From the NCBI RefSeq assembly GCF_002028545.1, contig NZ_MWPQ01000025.1, positions 62,001 through 126,000 on the forward strand: a DNA stretch of 64,000 nt, read 5' to 3'. Below are positions 39,275 to 48,182 of this stretch, piece after piece (position 1 is the stretch's first letter; each line of letters opens with the position of its first letter). The translations under genes and the position numbers were made by a program. The notes beneath the pieces were generated by a model, which did no database searches, had not been told where the DNA came from, and saw only the letters and a program-made list of their open reading frames with translations. The stretch comes from Nitrobacter vulgaris. GTDB lineage: Bacteria; Pseudomonadota; Alphaproteobacteria; Rhizobiales; Xanthobacteraceae.

Positions 39275-39299
39275 GGAACCAGGCGCGGTATCTAGCGTT
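39275..39299 (+). promoter_or_regulatory. EcfG-type general stress promoter of the bphO-bphP operon
   Basis: GGAAC at 39275-39279, exactly 16 bases, and CGTT at 39296-39299. This matches the PhyR-EcfG consensus GGAAC-N16/17-CGTT without mismatch. Transcription would start near 39306, giving a leader of about 30 bases before the heme oxygenase ATG at 39335. It is the second exact match of this kind in the window; both lie directly upstream of genes and in the right orientation. Confidence 0.72.
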
Positions 39300-39334
39300 T
39301 TACGTTGGTACCGAGCTTCCAGCGGGTTGGGGTA

Positions 39335-39925
39335 ATGCATACTTTCGCGGAATTAATCGCTCGAGGTAGAGCTCGTGGCTCACGCTCGCAGGGACTTCGG
39401 GTTCGGCTGCGTGAAGCGACGGCTACAGCGCATCAATCGTTGGACGCGCGGATAGCCGCCTCTAACTTGACTAGCCTCGCATGCTATCGGCATTTTCTTG
39501 AAGCGACCGCAGCGGCCTTGATCCCGCTCGAAGCAGCGCTCGAAGACTCCAATGTGAACGCGGTTGTCGAGGATTGGCAGGAGCGTGCGCGTACTCAAGC
39601 GATCCGCAGTGATCTCGCGCGGATCGGGGGACAAGTCCTGCCGCTTCCGTCGGTTAAGCGCTTGAGCCACGCCGAGACACTCGGTGTGCTTTACGTTCTG
39701 GAGGGCTCGCGGCTTGGCGCCAGATATCTGTTGCGCACCGTGAGCGCATCGTCCGATCCGATGGTGGTAAATGCAACAGCCTATCTCGGCCATGGCTCAG
39801 TGTCGTTGTGGCAGACTTTTCTTGCGGTACTCAATCGGAAAAGCCGTATAGCCGATGAGGCGGGCGCGGTCGCCGGCTCGATCATGGCTTTCAATCTCTT
39901 CGGCATGGCGTTCGCGCGCTTATGA
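39335..39925 (+). CDS. bphO: Heme oxygenase (BphO type)
   Basis: A 196-residue biliverdin-forming heme oxygenase. The proximal histidine lies in TATAHQSLDARI near the N terminus, followed by the YVLEGSRLGARYLL helix with the glycine-rich distal segment. It opens the heme ring to biliverdin IX-alpha, the chromophore of bacterial phytochromes. ATG 39335 (MHTFAEL) is preferred; the open frame upstream is only 10 codons. Its stop overlaps the bacteriophytochrome start by 4 bp, so both are made together. An EcfG-type promoter is 36 bp upstream. Confidence 0.93.
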   Translation: MHTFAELIARGRARGSRSQGLRVRLREATATAHQSLDARIAASNLTSLACYRHFLEATAAALIPLEAALEDSNVNAVVEDWQERARTQAIRSDLARIGGQVLPLPSVKRLSHAETLGVLYVLEGSRLGARYLLRTVSASSDPMVVNATAYLGHGSVSLWQTFLAVLNRKSRIADEAGAVAGSIMAFNLFGMAFARL

Positions 39926-42459
39926 ACATCGAGGTCGATCTTACAAATTGCGATCGCGAGCCGATCCATATTCCTGGCAGCGTCCAGCCATTCGGCTTTT
40001 TGCTCGCGCTGCTGCCCGATTTCACCATCAGCATAGCTTCCGAAAGCGTGAAGCAGCACCTCGGTATTGCCGCCGGTGAATTATTGCAGTGTCCCCTCGG
40101 CGACATCCTGCTGGAGTCGGCGGTGAAGTCGATCCGCGAGCGGATTGATTTTCTCTCGGGCCCGGACACTGTCGAGCGTATGTTCGGCATTCCACTCATG
40201 CCGGATGGGCCGCCATTCGATCTGGCGGTTCATTTCTCTGGCGTCTACTTCGTGATCGAGGCAGAGCCGAGCATCGTTGAACCGGGCGTCAATTCCGGCG
40301 AGCTCGTTCGCCTGATGCTGGCGCGTATCCGCAAGAGGCGCACCACCACAGAGCTTGCACAGGAGGCGGCGCGGCAGCTTCGGGTTCTGACCGGCTTCGA
40401 TCGCGTCATGGTTTACCGCTTCCATTTCGACGGCTCCGGCGAGGTAATCGCCGAAGCCGCGACCTCCGGCCTGGAGTCCTTCCTCGGCCTGCACTACCCG
40501 GCTTCGGACATTCCGAAGCAGGCGCGGCTGCTTTATCAGCGCAACTGGCTGCGGATCATCGCCGACATCAATGAAAAGCCCGCGCCGTTGCAATCGCTGC
40601 CGATGCATACCAATCCGCTCGACCTGTCGATGAGCGTCCTGCGTTCGGTCTCTCCGATCCACATCGAATATTTGCGCAACATGGGCGTCGGCGCCTCGAT
40701 GTCGGTCTCGATCCTACGCGAGGGCAAGCTGTGGGGGCTGTTCGCATGCCACCACTATTCGCCGAGGCACATTTCCTTCGAGCGGCGGACCGCTTCCGAA
40801 TTATTCGGTCAGATGTTTTCGTGGATACTTGAGGGACAAATCCGCGAAGAGGACGTCGCCTACGAGAGCAAGGCACAGCAAATCCAGGAGTGGTTGATGG
40901 AGGCGGCGGCGACGCACGCCCATAGCAAGCGCGCGGTGCTGGATTTCATGCCCGAGTATCGCAAGATGATCGCATGCGACGGGATCGCCGTGTGGTCGGA
41001 GGGAGAGATCACGCTCGATGGTGAGACACCGCGGGAGAACGAGGTCAAGGATCTCGTAGCATTTATCAATCGCACCTCGCCGGGACGGATATTCGCCACC
41101 GCCGAGATAGGCAAAGTTTACGCCGCCGGCGAGTCGTTTCGCGACCGGGCCGCGGGCTTTCTCGCCATTCCGCTGTCGCGGACCCCGCGCGACTGCCTGC
41201 TCTTCTTCCGCCGGGAAATCCAGCAGTCGGTGAATTGGGCGGGCGATCCCAACAAATCTTATCAGGAGGGACCGCACGGGCCCCGGCTAACACCGCGCAA
41301 AAGTTTCGAGCTCTGGCAAGAAGTCGTGCGCGGCCAGTCCAAACCCTGGACGTCAGCCGATCTTCATATCGCGGAAAGCCTTCGGGGCACGCTGCTCGAG
41401 GTGATCCTGCAACTTGCCGATCTCGCAGCGCGGGAGCGCCGTAACGCGCAGGAGCGGCAGGAATTGATGATTGCAGAACTCAATCATCGCGTCCGCAACA
41501 TTCTGAGCCTGGTGCGCGGGCTGGTTGCCCAGAGCAAGACCACGGCCGTCAGCATCGAGGAATTTGCCGGCGTGCTCGGCGGCCGCATCCAGGCGCTGGC
41601 GCGCGCTCACGACCAGATCACCAATCTCAACTGGGCGCCGGTCGCATTGCGGTCGCTGGTGGAGTCGGAAGCGGGCGCTTATCTCGGAGCGCGCGCCGAC
41701 CGCATCGAGATGAAGGGGCCTGAGGTCGCTCTGGATCCCAAGGCGTTTGCGGCGCTGGCGCTGGTCGTCCACGAGATGATGACCAACTCGGCCAAGTATG
41801 GCGCGCTGGCTGACTCGGTCGGCCGGGTCGAAATCATCTGGAATATTGATGATCAGTCGGGTCTTGTGATCAATTGGAAGGAAAGCGGCGGCCCGCCGGT
41901 CCAGCCTCCATCGCGCCGCGGCTTCGGTACCACCATCATCGAGCGCTCGATTCCCTTCGACCTCAAAGGCGACGCAGAGATCCATTTTGACTTGTTCGGC
42001 GTTCAGGCTCGCTTTGTCATCCCGCCCAACTTTATCGAGTGGGTGCCGTCTCTGGCGAACGCGTCGGAGCGGATTGAAGCAAAAAAGCAGGAGGCGCCCC
42101 GCATCTCCGACACGGCTTTGATCGTGGAGGACAATCTCATCATCGCAATGAGCGGCGAGGTGATCCTTCTTGAACTCGGCGCTCGCCACGTGAATACGGC
42201 GGCCTCAGTCGCTCAGGCGTTGAACTCAATTGAACGCACCAAACCGAGCTTCGCGTTGCTTGATCTCAATCTCGGCAACGAGAATAGTATTCCGGTTGGC
42301 ATGAAGCTGCAGGAATTGAATGTGCCATTCATCTTCGCCACCGGTTACGGCGAGCGCGCGCCAATACCGGCTGAACTCGGCAGCGTGCCGGTGATCCAGA
42401 AGCCCTACACACGAGAGGTGGTCGAAGCCGCGCTTGCAAACATGGCGTGCGCAGGCTGA
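39922..42459 (+). CDS. bphP: Bacteriophytochrome: PAS-GAF-PHY, HWE histidine kinase, C-terminal receiver
   Basis: An 845-residue red/far-red photoreceptor kinase. The biliverdin-binding cysteine is Cys10 (DLTNCDREPIHIPG). The GAF domain has PASDIP (Asp196) and CHHYSPR (276-282). The PHY tongue has WAGDP and the PRKSF arginine motif. The kinase is of the HWE type: H-box ELNHRVRN with His522, HEMMTNSAKYGA, and the W-x-E in INWKESGG. A receiver domain ends the protein (Asp781, Lys827). This domain order matches Agp2 (AtBphP2) of Agrobacterium, a bathy phytochrome. HWE/HisKA_2 kinases often feed the PhyR general stress system, which fits the EcfG promoter in front of the operon. Confidence 0.95.
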   Translation: MNIEVDLTNCDREPIHIPGSVQPFGFLLALLPDFTISIASESVKQHLGIAAGELLQCPLGDILLESAVKSIRERIDFLSGPDTVERMFGIPLMPDGPPFDLAVHFSGVYFVIEAEPSIVEPGVNSGELVRLMLARIRKRRTTTELAQEAARQLRVLTGFDRVMVYRFHFDGSGEVIAEAATSGLESFLGLHYPASDIPKQARLLYQRNWLRIIADINEKPAPLQSLPMHTNPLDLSMSVLRSVSPIHIEYLRNMGVGASMSVSILREGKLWGLFACHHYSPRHISFERRTASELFGQMFSWILEGQIREEDVAYESKAQQIQEWLMEAAATHAHSKRAVLDFMPEYRKMIACDGIAVWSEGEITLDGETPRENEVKDLVAFINRTSPGRIFATAEIGKVYAAGESFRDRAAGFLAIPLSRTPRDCLLFFRREIQQSVNWAGDPNKSYQEGPHGPRLTPRKSFELWQEVVRGQSKPWTSADLHIAESLRGTLLEVILQLADLAARERRNAQERQELMIAELNHRVRNILSLVRGLVAQSKTTAVSIEEFAGVLGGRIQALARAHDQITNLNWAPVALRSLVESEAGAYLGARADRIEMKGPEVALDPKAFAALALVVHEMMTNSAKYGALADSVGRVEIIWNIDDQSGLVINWKESGGPPVQPPSRRGFGTTIIERSIPFDLKGDAEIHFDLFGVQARFVIPPNFIEWVPSLANASERIEAKKQEAPRISDTALIVEDNLIIAMSGEVILLELGARHVNTAASVAQALNSIERTKPSFALLDLNLGNENSIPVGMKLQELNVPFIFATGYGERAPIPAELGSVPVIQKPYTREVVEAALANMACAG

Positions 42460-44523
42460 CTATTGCTGCATCGGTGCGGGTGGGGTTGCCGCTGGTGGGG
42501 TGAGTGCCGGCGACGTCGGCAACGCCAATGGCGGCAGCGGTTCGCCTGTCACGTTGCTCCCGTCGGCGGCGTTGAGATGCAGTTGCGCCTCGGCCGCCGG
42601 CAGCGCGGCGTCCGCCATCGCGGCATGACCCTCGGCGGTCGGATGGATCGCGCCGCCATACACTGCGGAGAGCAGTCCCCATGTCGCGTCATGGATGTCG
42701 GACGGCTGCATTGATGAGGACTGCGCCTGCGGGTAGGTCATCGCGGTGAAGTAGCTGTCGTTGGCGTCGCGGATCCAGCGCGCGCGGGGCAGATAGGCGC
42801 GGAACGCGCTTGCCTCACGGCCGCAGGCGAGAGGCTGCTGCGGCGCCTCCACGATGTTGCTGACGAAGCTGTTGCCTTGGGGCGAGAAACATTCGCGGTC
42901 GAATTCGGGATCGCTGCCGGCGCGCGCGCAAAACCCGTGATCGGCGAAAGCCGCCTGATGCGCCTCGACGAAGGTCATGCGGTCGCCGGCGGGATCGCGG
43001 CAGATCACGCCGGACTGGCACAAGGCGAGGGCTTTCAGCCGCGGCAGGAATTCATTTTGAACGTAGCCGGTGACCGCGGCGAGCCGCCCGGGATCGGCAT
43101 TGAATGACGGGTGCACGTCGAAGCCCGCTTTGCCGCCGGTGCAGGGCGCGCCGCCGTTCGTCAGCGCCGGGTTGGCATAGGAGACGAACACCGCCCGCGA
43201 CAGGTCGTTATCCAACAGTGGCTTCAATGCTGCGCGCAGCTGGACGAAGGATTGCGGCAGGTCGCGCACAAGGCTCGATCGTGAATCGTCGACCGATCCG
43301 ATCAGGCCGCCGCGCCTGAACAGCGCGCGTTCGGTTGCCGCATCCACGATGACGTCGGACACGAGGCCGGAGAAATTGATGTCGTTGGCGCCAATGGTCA
43401 TCAGCACGAGATCGAGCCTGCGGTCGGGCTGGCGGTGCCTCGCAGCCGCGAGCGCTTCGCGTAGTTGGGCGATCTGGCCGTTGACGGTGCCCTGGCACTT
43501 GGCCGACGACTTCGAGGTCAGGCATTCGCGCGCACGCTGCGAACCCAGCATCCCGTCGGGAATGCTGGCGCCGGTGCAGGCCAGCGGCAGATAGGTCACC
43601 GCGACGTGCGTATAGCGCACCGCGAGTGCGAGTGCGGTGCGGGCCTGGTAGCTGTAAAGCGAGCGATGGCAGGCCGCGTTCATCCACAGCGCGCCGTATT
43701 GTTGCCAGGTCTGTAGCGAGCCGGAGGTGCCGCAGGCTCGGCCGCCCTTGTAGCCGGCGCGGCTCGGCCGGTAAAATTCGTCCGCCGCGCCGCCGAGATA
43801 GGAGCGGAAGCAAAAGCCTTCGTCCGACAGCGCAACAGGGCGATCCGGGTTGCCTTCACCGGAAGCGATGGAGTCGCCGAGGCCGGCGACGAGGATGTCG
43901 CGCACCTTGATCTGCGTCATCAGGCGCTGCGGTGCGTCGCTGCCGCTCGTGACATCGACGGTGGCGTTGGTGGCGCGGCCATAGCGGGCGCGGAAGTCGA
44001 TCGGCTCGGCGCAGTCCTGCGTCGTGGCGCGGGGGCCGTCGCCATCATCGAAAGACCAGGCGCAGACGGCGCCGACCGGGACCGCGCCGGTCAGGCGCAC
44101 GGTGACCGGATGCTCCGTCGGCGTCAGATAGCTTTCCTTGATCTTGTCGCGCGTGCAGGGCTCGCTGATGTGCCCCCCGAGATCGATGCAAAGACGGTTC
44201 ACGGCGTTGCGAGCCCAGCCGCGACCGTCGCTTTGCAGTTCCAGCGCCTGCTCAGCAGCGAGAATGCTCTGGTTGCCGGCAGCGGCGACATGGATCTGGA
44301 AATCCCGCTCCTCCCGGAACAGCCGGAAGCGACTACGGACCTCCCAGGAAATCTGCATTCCGCCGGCAGCCTGATCCTGGATTGGAGCAGCGGGGTCGGC
44401 CGGGGCGATGCCAGTGGAAAGCGGCTGCGCGGCGATTTGCTGCGCGGCAAGGCTGCTAAGAGCAAGGCTGCCAAGAAATGTGAGGGCAATACCGACCAGG
44501 AACGAGGCGTGGGCGCGAAGCAT
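42460..44523 (-). CDS. Secreted SGNH/GDSL-family hydrolase
   Basis: A 687-residue exported protein with an N-terminal signal peptide (about 30 residues) and a long beta-rich N-terminal region before the catalytic domain. The SGNH blocks are complete: GDSIASGEG (Ser218), a Gly block, GANDINFSG (Asn380) and HPTAEGH (His627-His633). Family members are esterases or lipases, and some deacetylate polysaccharides. There are several Cys pairs, in keeping with an oxidising compartment. The C terminus is a Pro/Ala-rich tail. Its stop touches the stop of the phytochrome gene (convergent). 57 bp upstream ends the UPF0104 membrane gene. The substrate is unknown. Confidence 0.85.
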   Translation of the reverse strand: MLRAHASFLVGIALTFLGSLALSSLAAQQIAAQPLSTGIAPADPAAPIQDQAAGGMQISWEVRSRFRLFREERDFQIHVAAAGNQSILAAEQALELQSDGRGWARNAVNRLCIDLGGHISEPCTRDKIKESYLTPTEHPVTVRLTGAVPVGAVCAWSFDDGDGPRATTQDCAEPIDFRARYGRATNATVDVTSGSDAPQRLMTQIKVRDILVAGLGDSIASGEGNPDRPVALSDEGFCFRSYLGGAADEFYRPSRAGYKGGRACGTSGSLQTWQQYGALWMNAACHRSLYSYQARTALALAVRYTHVAVTYLPLACTGASIPDGMLGSQRARECLTSKSSAKCQGTVNGQIAQLREALAAARHRQPDRRLDLVLMTIGANDINFSGLVSDVIVDAATERALFRRGGLIGSVDDSRSSLVRDLPQSFVQLRAALKPLLDNDLSRAVFVSYANPALTNGGAPCTGGKAGFDVHPSFNADPGRLAAVTGYVQNEFLPRLKALALCQSGVICRDPAGDRMTFVEAHQAAFADHGFCARAGSDPEFDRECFSPQGNSFVSNIVEAPQQPLACGREASAFRAYLPRARWIRDANDSYFTAMTYPQAQSSSMQPSDIHDATWGLLSAVYGGAIHPTAEGHAAMADAALPAAEAQLHLNAADGSNVTGEPLPPLALPTSPALTPPAATPPAPMQQ

Positions 44524-44580
44524 GAATGGTTTTGACGTGACAGTTTTGGCGGAAATAAGAGCGGAGAGGAAGTCGCCGGC

Positions 44581-45708
44581 TCAGTCCTGCACGACCGGCG
44601 ACTTGGCCGCCCGTGGCGATGCCGCCTCATCCGGCGGGCCATCACTGTTGCCCTTACCGTGGTCGTCGTTAGCGCCGTTGTCACCGACAACGTCGCTGTT
44701 GCCGTTGCCGTTGATCCTGCGGCGGTGCTGCCAAGGCTGCACCACGTTGAGCCAGAGTTCGCGGGTGCCCATGATGGTGATGGCAATGGCGAACGGGATC
44801 ATGAAATAAAGAATCCGGAATACCAGCAGCGTCGCCAGCAACTGCTCCTTGCCGAACTGCGGCAGCGCCACCAACATTGCCGCGTCGAACACGCCGAGGC
44901 TTCCCGGCGCATGACTGGCGAAGCCGAGCAGGGTGGCCAGAATGAAAACGACCGCCACCGACACGAAATCAATGTCCGGATGCGTGGGCATCAACAGATA
45001 CATTGCCAATGCACAAAATCCGAGATCGACGACTCCGATCAGGATCTGCACGAAGGTCAGCGGCGCGGACGGCAGCACGACCTTCCAGCCGTTCTGCCCG
45101 AGTTCGCGGCGGTTGCGACCGGTGATGATCCAGGCGAGATAGATTGCGATGCCGCCGAGGCAGCCGAATGCGATCAGGCGGTTGACTGACGGCGGCAGCA
45201 GGTCCATCGCGCTCGCCGCCCAGGGATGCCAGGCCATGCCGATGCCGAGCACGAACAGGTTGCCGAGCCAGAACGTCAGCCCGGAGATAAAACAGATCTT
45301 TGCGACGTCGATGGCGTTCAGCCCATAGTCCGAATAGATCCGAAACCGGATCGCGCCGCCGGTAAACACCGTCGCGCCGACGTTGTGGCCGATGGTGTAG
45401 CTCGTGAAGGCTGCGAGCGCCGCGACGCGATAGGGGATGTGATCCTTGCCGATCGTCCGCACCGCGAAGAAATCATAAAAGGTCAGGGTGCAGAACGCCC
45501 CGACGACGCAAAGCGCGGCCAAGGCGATCTCGGAGGGCGACTTTTCCGTCAGCGCGACCAGGATAACACCGGAGTCGACGCCCTTAAGGGTGTGGATAAG
45601 AGTCGTGATCGCGAAAGCGATGATGACGAAGCTCGCAACGACACCAAGCCGTTTCCAGCCGATCCATTCCTTGAAGCCGCGCTGCAGCGCGGTCAGCAGC
45701 CGTTGCAT
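44581..45708 (-). CDS. Integral membrane protein, flippase-like domain (YbhN/UPF0104)
   Basis: A 375-residue inner-membrane protein with about eight helices; the flippase-like pattern with FTSYTIGHNVGATVFTGGAI and SHAPGSLGVFDA is characteristic of the YbhN branch. The last about 50 residues are a polar, Asn/Gly/Asp-rich tail. The role is probably in lipid or glycolipid movement, by analogy. It lies directly upstream of the SGNH hydrolase gene on the same strand (57-bp gap), so the two are likely cotranscribed. A relative of different subgroup is at 14751. Start ATG 45708; no clear ribosome-binding site was checked beyond a GGACGA stretch. Confidence 0.85.
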   Translation of the reverse strand: MQRLLTALQRGFKEWIGWKRLGVVASFVIIAFAITTLIHTLKGVDSGVILVALTEKSPSEIALAALCVVGAFCTLTFYDFFAVRTIGKDHIPYRVAALAAFTSYTIGHNVGATVFTGGAIRFRIYSDYGLNAIDVAKICFISGLTFWLGNLFVLGIGMAWHPWAASAMDLLPPSVNRLIAFGCLGGIAIYLAWIITGRNRRELGQNGWKVVLPSAPLTFVQILIGVVDLGFCALAMYLLMPTHPDIDFVSVAVVFILATLLGFASHAPGSLGVFDAAMLVALPQFGKEQLLATLLVFRILYFMIPFAIAITIMGTRELWLNVVQPWQHRRRINGNGNSDVVGDNGANDDHGKGNSDGPPDEAASPRAAKSPVVQD

Positions 45709-46396
45709 TCGTCCTCCCGCTAGCGCCCCGATTCCGAAGGTCTTATGGCCTTGTGGAAACGTCCAATGCGAATTTCGAAATCAAGGGACACTAGTAATCT
45801 CACTATTCCGGTGTGGCTTGATTTCAGAAGACGCCGCTCGACGGCCTCGTCGGGACCATGACGCCAAATTCTGACCACCACACCAGGTCACGATACGTTT
45901 CGAGCCGATTGCGGAGAGGAAGGCAAGCGGCTGTTCCGTCTCTCATACGCGAAAAACTCATAAGACAAAACGGGGCGTTTGACGGTCGCTATCAGGCCTG
46001 AACGCGGCGGCGCCTTCACCGGTTGAAAAAAGTCAGGACACATCCCCGCTGCGCGCGTCCGCAGCGGCGAAAGTGAGTTGACGATGCATATAGGCATAAG
46101 ACGCCCCGTGTTCCATCGCCGGTTAGGAAGTTCTTGCAGACGACATCATCAAAGCCCCGACAGCTCCTTATGCGTCGGATGTATGACATCGCTTATTACG
46201 CGAGGGAAACAATTTGTGAAGCTGGTGCTGAACTTGTGCATGGCCGCTTCGCAGTGCACTGGCGAGCCGGTGCGAATCGAATCCGGATCGATCACCCCTT
46301 CCTGCTCAGGACAGCCAGGACGGAATGCCAGCACACGATGAGCTTGTGCCGGGACTTAGCGACTCGGAAGTGCCATGCAAATAGACGTTTTGAGAG
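45709..46396. other. 688-bp intergenic region without a recognisable gene
   Basis: Between two minus-strand membrane protein genes. Only short overlapping frames of 60-95 codons are open, on both strands, with no protein family resemblance, no good ribosome-binding site and base composition lower in GC than neighbouring genes. A perfect 8-bp stem hairpin (CCGCTGCG / CGCAGCGG) is at 46046-46067 without a T-tract. No tRNA or RNA gene seen. It could be a decayed gene or hold a small RNA. Confidence 0.5.
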
Positions 46397-46831
46397 TCAG
46401 GTCTTGCGCAGCGTGAAGTAAGCGCCGCAGAAGGCCATCGCCGCGCCAAGGCCGAGCACGGCAAGGCCAGTTATGAAACTTGAGACGGTCGGCGCGGTGC
46501 TGGGCGCCGAGGCGGCCTGTCCCGCGCCCGCCAGAAACAGTACGGCGACTACGATCAGGAACTGCCGGAGCCGCTGCTGAATGCGGTTGGACGCTGCGCT
46601 ATGCATCAGCGTCGCGACAAAATAGCTGCCGGAGAAGCTGGCCGTTGCGACCAGCCACCATGCGATCGCGGCACCCGCAGGCATGAACTCCTTGGCATCG
46701 GAACGCCAGAGCCCACCGAGGTCGAGACCAATCTGAGCGCCCAGCATGTGCACGGCGAGAGCGAGCAATATGCCGGACACCATTGCCCCGCCGACGATCA
46801 AGTGGCGCGGAAAATAAGCGGTTTCAGCCAT
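46397..46831 (-). CDS. Small integral membrane protein of unknown function
   Basis: A 144-residue protein with four hydrophobic helices at about residues 12-30, 52-75, 88-106 and 118-140. I do not recognise a family. Loops are short; the middle loop carries a run of basic residues (NRIQQRLRQ), suggesting the cytoplasmic side. The ATG at 46831 is preceded within 40 bp by a family A repeat. It stands alone between the unannotated 688-bp gap and the repeat. Confidence 0.65.
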   Translation of the reverse strand: MAETAYFPRHLIVGGAMVSGILLALAVHMLGAQIGLDLGGLWRSDAKEFMPAGAAIAWWLVATASFSGSYFVATLMHSAASNRIQQRLRQFLIVVAVLFLAGAGQAASAPSTAPTVSSFITGLAVLGLGAAMAFCGAYFTLRKT

Positions 46832-46854
46832 GAGGGTTTTCTATAGCGTTTTCG

Positions 46855-46946
46855 AGCGAAGTGAAATCCGGTTCGCGTGAAGAAAACGCCTCAAATCAAA
46901 AAGCTTAAGTCTTTCGCTGTTTCCGTGAAGCGGTGAAAGACTCTAG
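46855..46946 (+). repeat. Composite intergenic palindromic element, family A, copy 2
   Basis: Core at 46855-46899 with GCGTTTTC / GAAAACGC arms and CCGGTTCGCG in the middle, spacer with AAGCTTAAG, then a palindromic part ending GACTCTAG (46939-46946). It lies between two divergently transcribed unknown genes. Confidence 0.8.
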
Positions 46947-47001
46947 GATAAAAACTGCACGTCGAGCAAGAGAACGCACCGCTGTGCGAAGGGTACTGAT
47001 T

Positions 47002-47589
47002 GTGTCGCCGCCACCAGAGATACCGCCGCCTGGCGTTGGATACGCTTATAGAGCCTCGCTGATCGGCTCAGCGCATCGGTTCGCGCTGGAGGATGACGGG
47101 ATATCGTGGCGCGTTGGCCGCCGGACGGGAAGATGGCGCTATGCGGACGTCGCTGCCTTGCGCATGTCCTACCGGCCGATGTCGATGCAGTCGCACCGAT
47201 TCCGCACCGAGATCAGCCATCGGAACGGCGGATGCATCATCGTGATGTCCACCACCTGGCGGACTTTGGCGCTGATGGATGCGCAGGACAAGGACTACAG
47301 CACGTTCATCGTCGAACTGCACCGACGGCTTGCAGCGCATGGCGCGCGCACCATGCTCGTTGGCGGCCTGAACCCGGTGCTTTATTTTGCGGGCGCGGGC
47401 GTGTTGACGCTGCTGTCCGTAGCGATGGCAGCCCTGCTGGTGCGGGCGATGGTCACAGGCGAATGGGCCGGCGCCCTGTTCATCGTCGGTCTGTCTGCGC
47501 TTTTTGGCTGGCAGATCGGCCGTTTCATGCACCGCAACAGACCGCGTGCCTACACATTCAATGCGTTGCCGCGGGAGTTGCTGCCGTAA
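47002..47589 (+). CDS. Membrane protein of unknown function with two C-terminal helices
   Basis: About 195 residues. The N-terminal two thirds are soluble, with an RFALEDDGISWRVGRRTG-like beta pattern that resembles a PH-like fold, and the last 60 residues form two membrane helices (LYFAGAGVLTLLSVAMAALL and WAGALFIVGLSALFGW). Function unknown. The first Met-like codon is a GTG at 46933 inside repeat A2, which is an unlikely start; GTG 47002 has GAAGGG 8 bp before it and is preferred, GTG 46984 is possible. The reading frame has normal codon use for this genome. It converges on the universal stress protein gene. Confidence 0.62.
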   Translation: MSPPPEIPPPGVGYAYRASLIGSAHRFALEDDGISWRVGRRTGRWRYADVAALRMSYRPMSMQSHRFRTEISHRNGGCIIVMSTTWRTLALMDAQDKDYSTFIVELHRRLAAHGARTMLVGGLNPVLYFAGAGVLTLLSVAMAALLVRAMVTGEWAGALFIVGLSALFGWQIGRFMHRNRPRAYTFNALPRELLP

Positions 47590-47616
47590 ACTGACGCTGC
47601 TCCTCGCTCTCGACGC

Positions 47617-48045
47617 TCAATGTCGCACGACCAACACCGAGCAACTGGCATAACGCACCACATAGCCGGCATTGGAGCCAAGAAAGTAGGTCTTCATCGC
47701 CGGCCGATGCGAAGCCATCACGATCAGGTCGGCGTCGACGGCCTGGGATTCCTCAAGAATCTCATGATAGACGCTGTTGCCCTGCCGCACCACGCTGGAA
47801 ATGCGCGACGGTTCGATGCCCACCTCGCGTGCGACGATTGCCAGCGCCTCCTGGGACGACTGACGCTGCAGCATGTCGAAATCCGCCGGCACGTATTCGG
47901 TGAGCATCACCGGCGTCATGTGCAGCACGTTCAGTAGCCTGATGGTTCCGTTCGAGGTTTGCGACAACAACACCGCGGTTGCAACCGCGGGCTTGGCGAG
48001 ATCGGTGTTGGTAAGATCGATCGGCACGAGAATGGATTTGAACAT
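47617..48045 (-). CDS. Universal stress protein, UspA family
   Basis: A 142-residue single Usp domain. The N-terminal FKSILVPIDLT strand and the C-terminal nucleotide-binding G-x2-G-x9-G(S/T)-type stretch (LIVMASHRPAMKTYFLGSNAGYVVRYA) are both seen. ATP-binding subtype seems likely. Its job is usually stress tolerance, without a defined reaction. Start ATG 48045 is fixed by an excellent GGAGG 8 bp upstream; longer in-frame starts are rejected. No EcfG-type box was found in front of it. A SixA-like phosphatase gene lies upstream on the same strand. Confidence 0.92.
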   Translation of the reverse strand: MFKSILVPIDLTNTDLAKPAVATAVLLSQTSNGTIRLLNVLHMTPVMLTEYVPADFDMLQRQSSQEALAIVAREVGIEPSRISSVVRQGNSVYHEILEESQAVDADLIVMASHRPAMKTYFLGSNAGYVVRYASCSVLVVRH

Positions 48046-48182
48046 CGGGTGTCCTCCATCATGCCCAGTCCCCGCGTCGAATCCTGTCTTCCTAAGGGGC
48101 TGACTCAAGGGCAGCTTGCCATGCTGCGTGCCATACAAGCATATCATGAAAGCGATGCGGAGTCGGATGAAAGGCCGAACTG

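Noticed and set aside
46255-46310. GTGCGAATCGAATCC, similar to a tRNA T-arm
   Set aside because: No matching acceptor, D-arm or anticodon stem could be drawn around it.
45888-46421. Several frames of 60-95 codons in the 688-bp gap
   Set aside because: They overlap on both strands, lack ribosome-binding sites and show no family resemblance.
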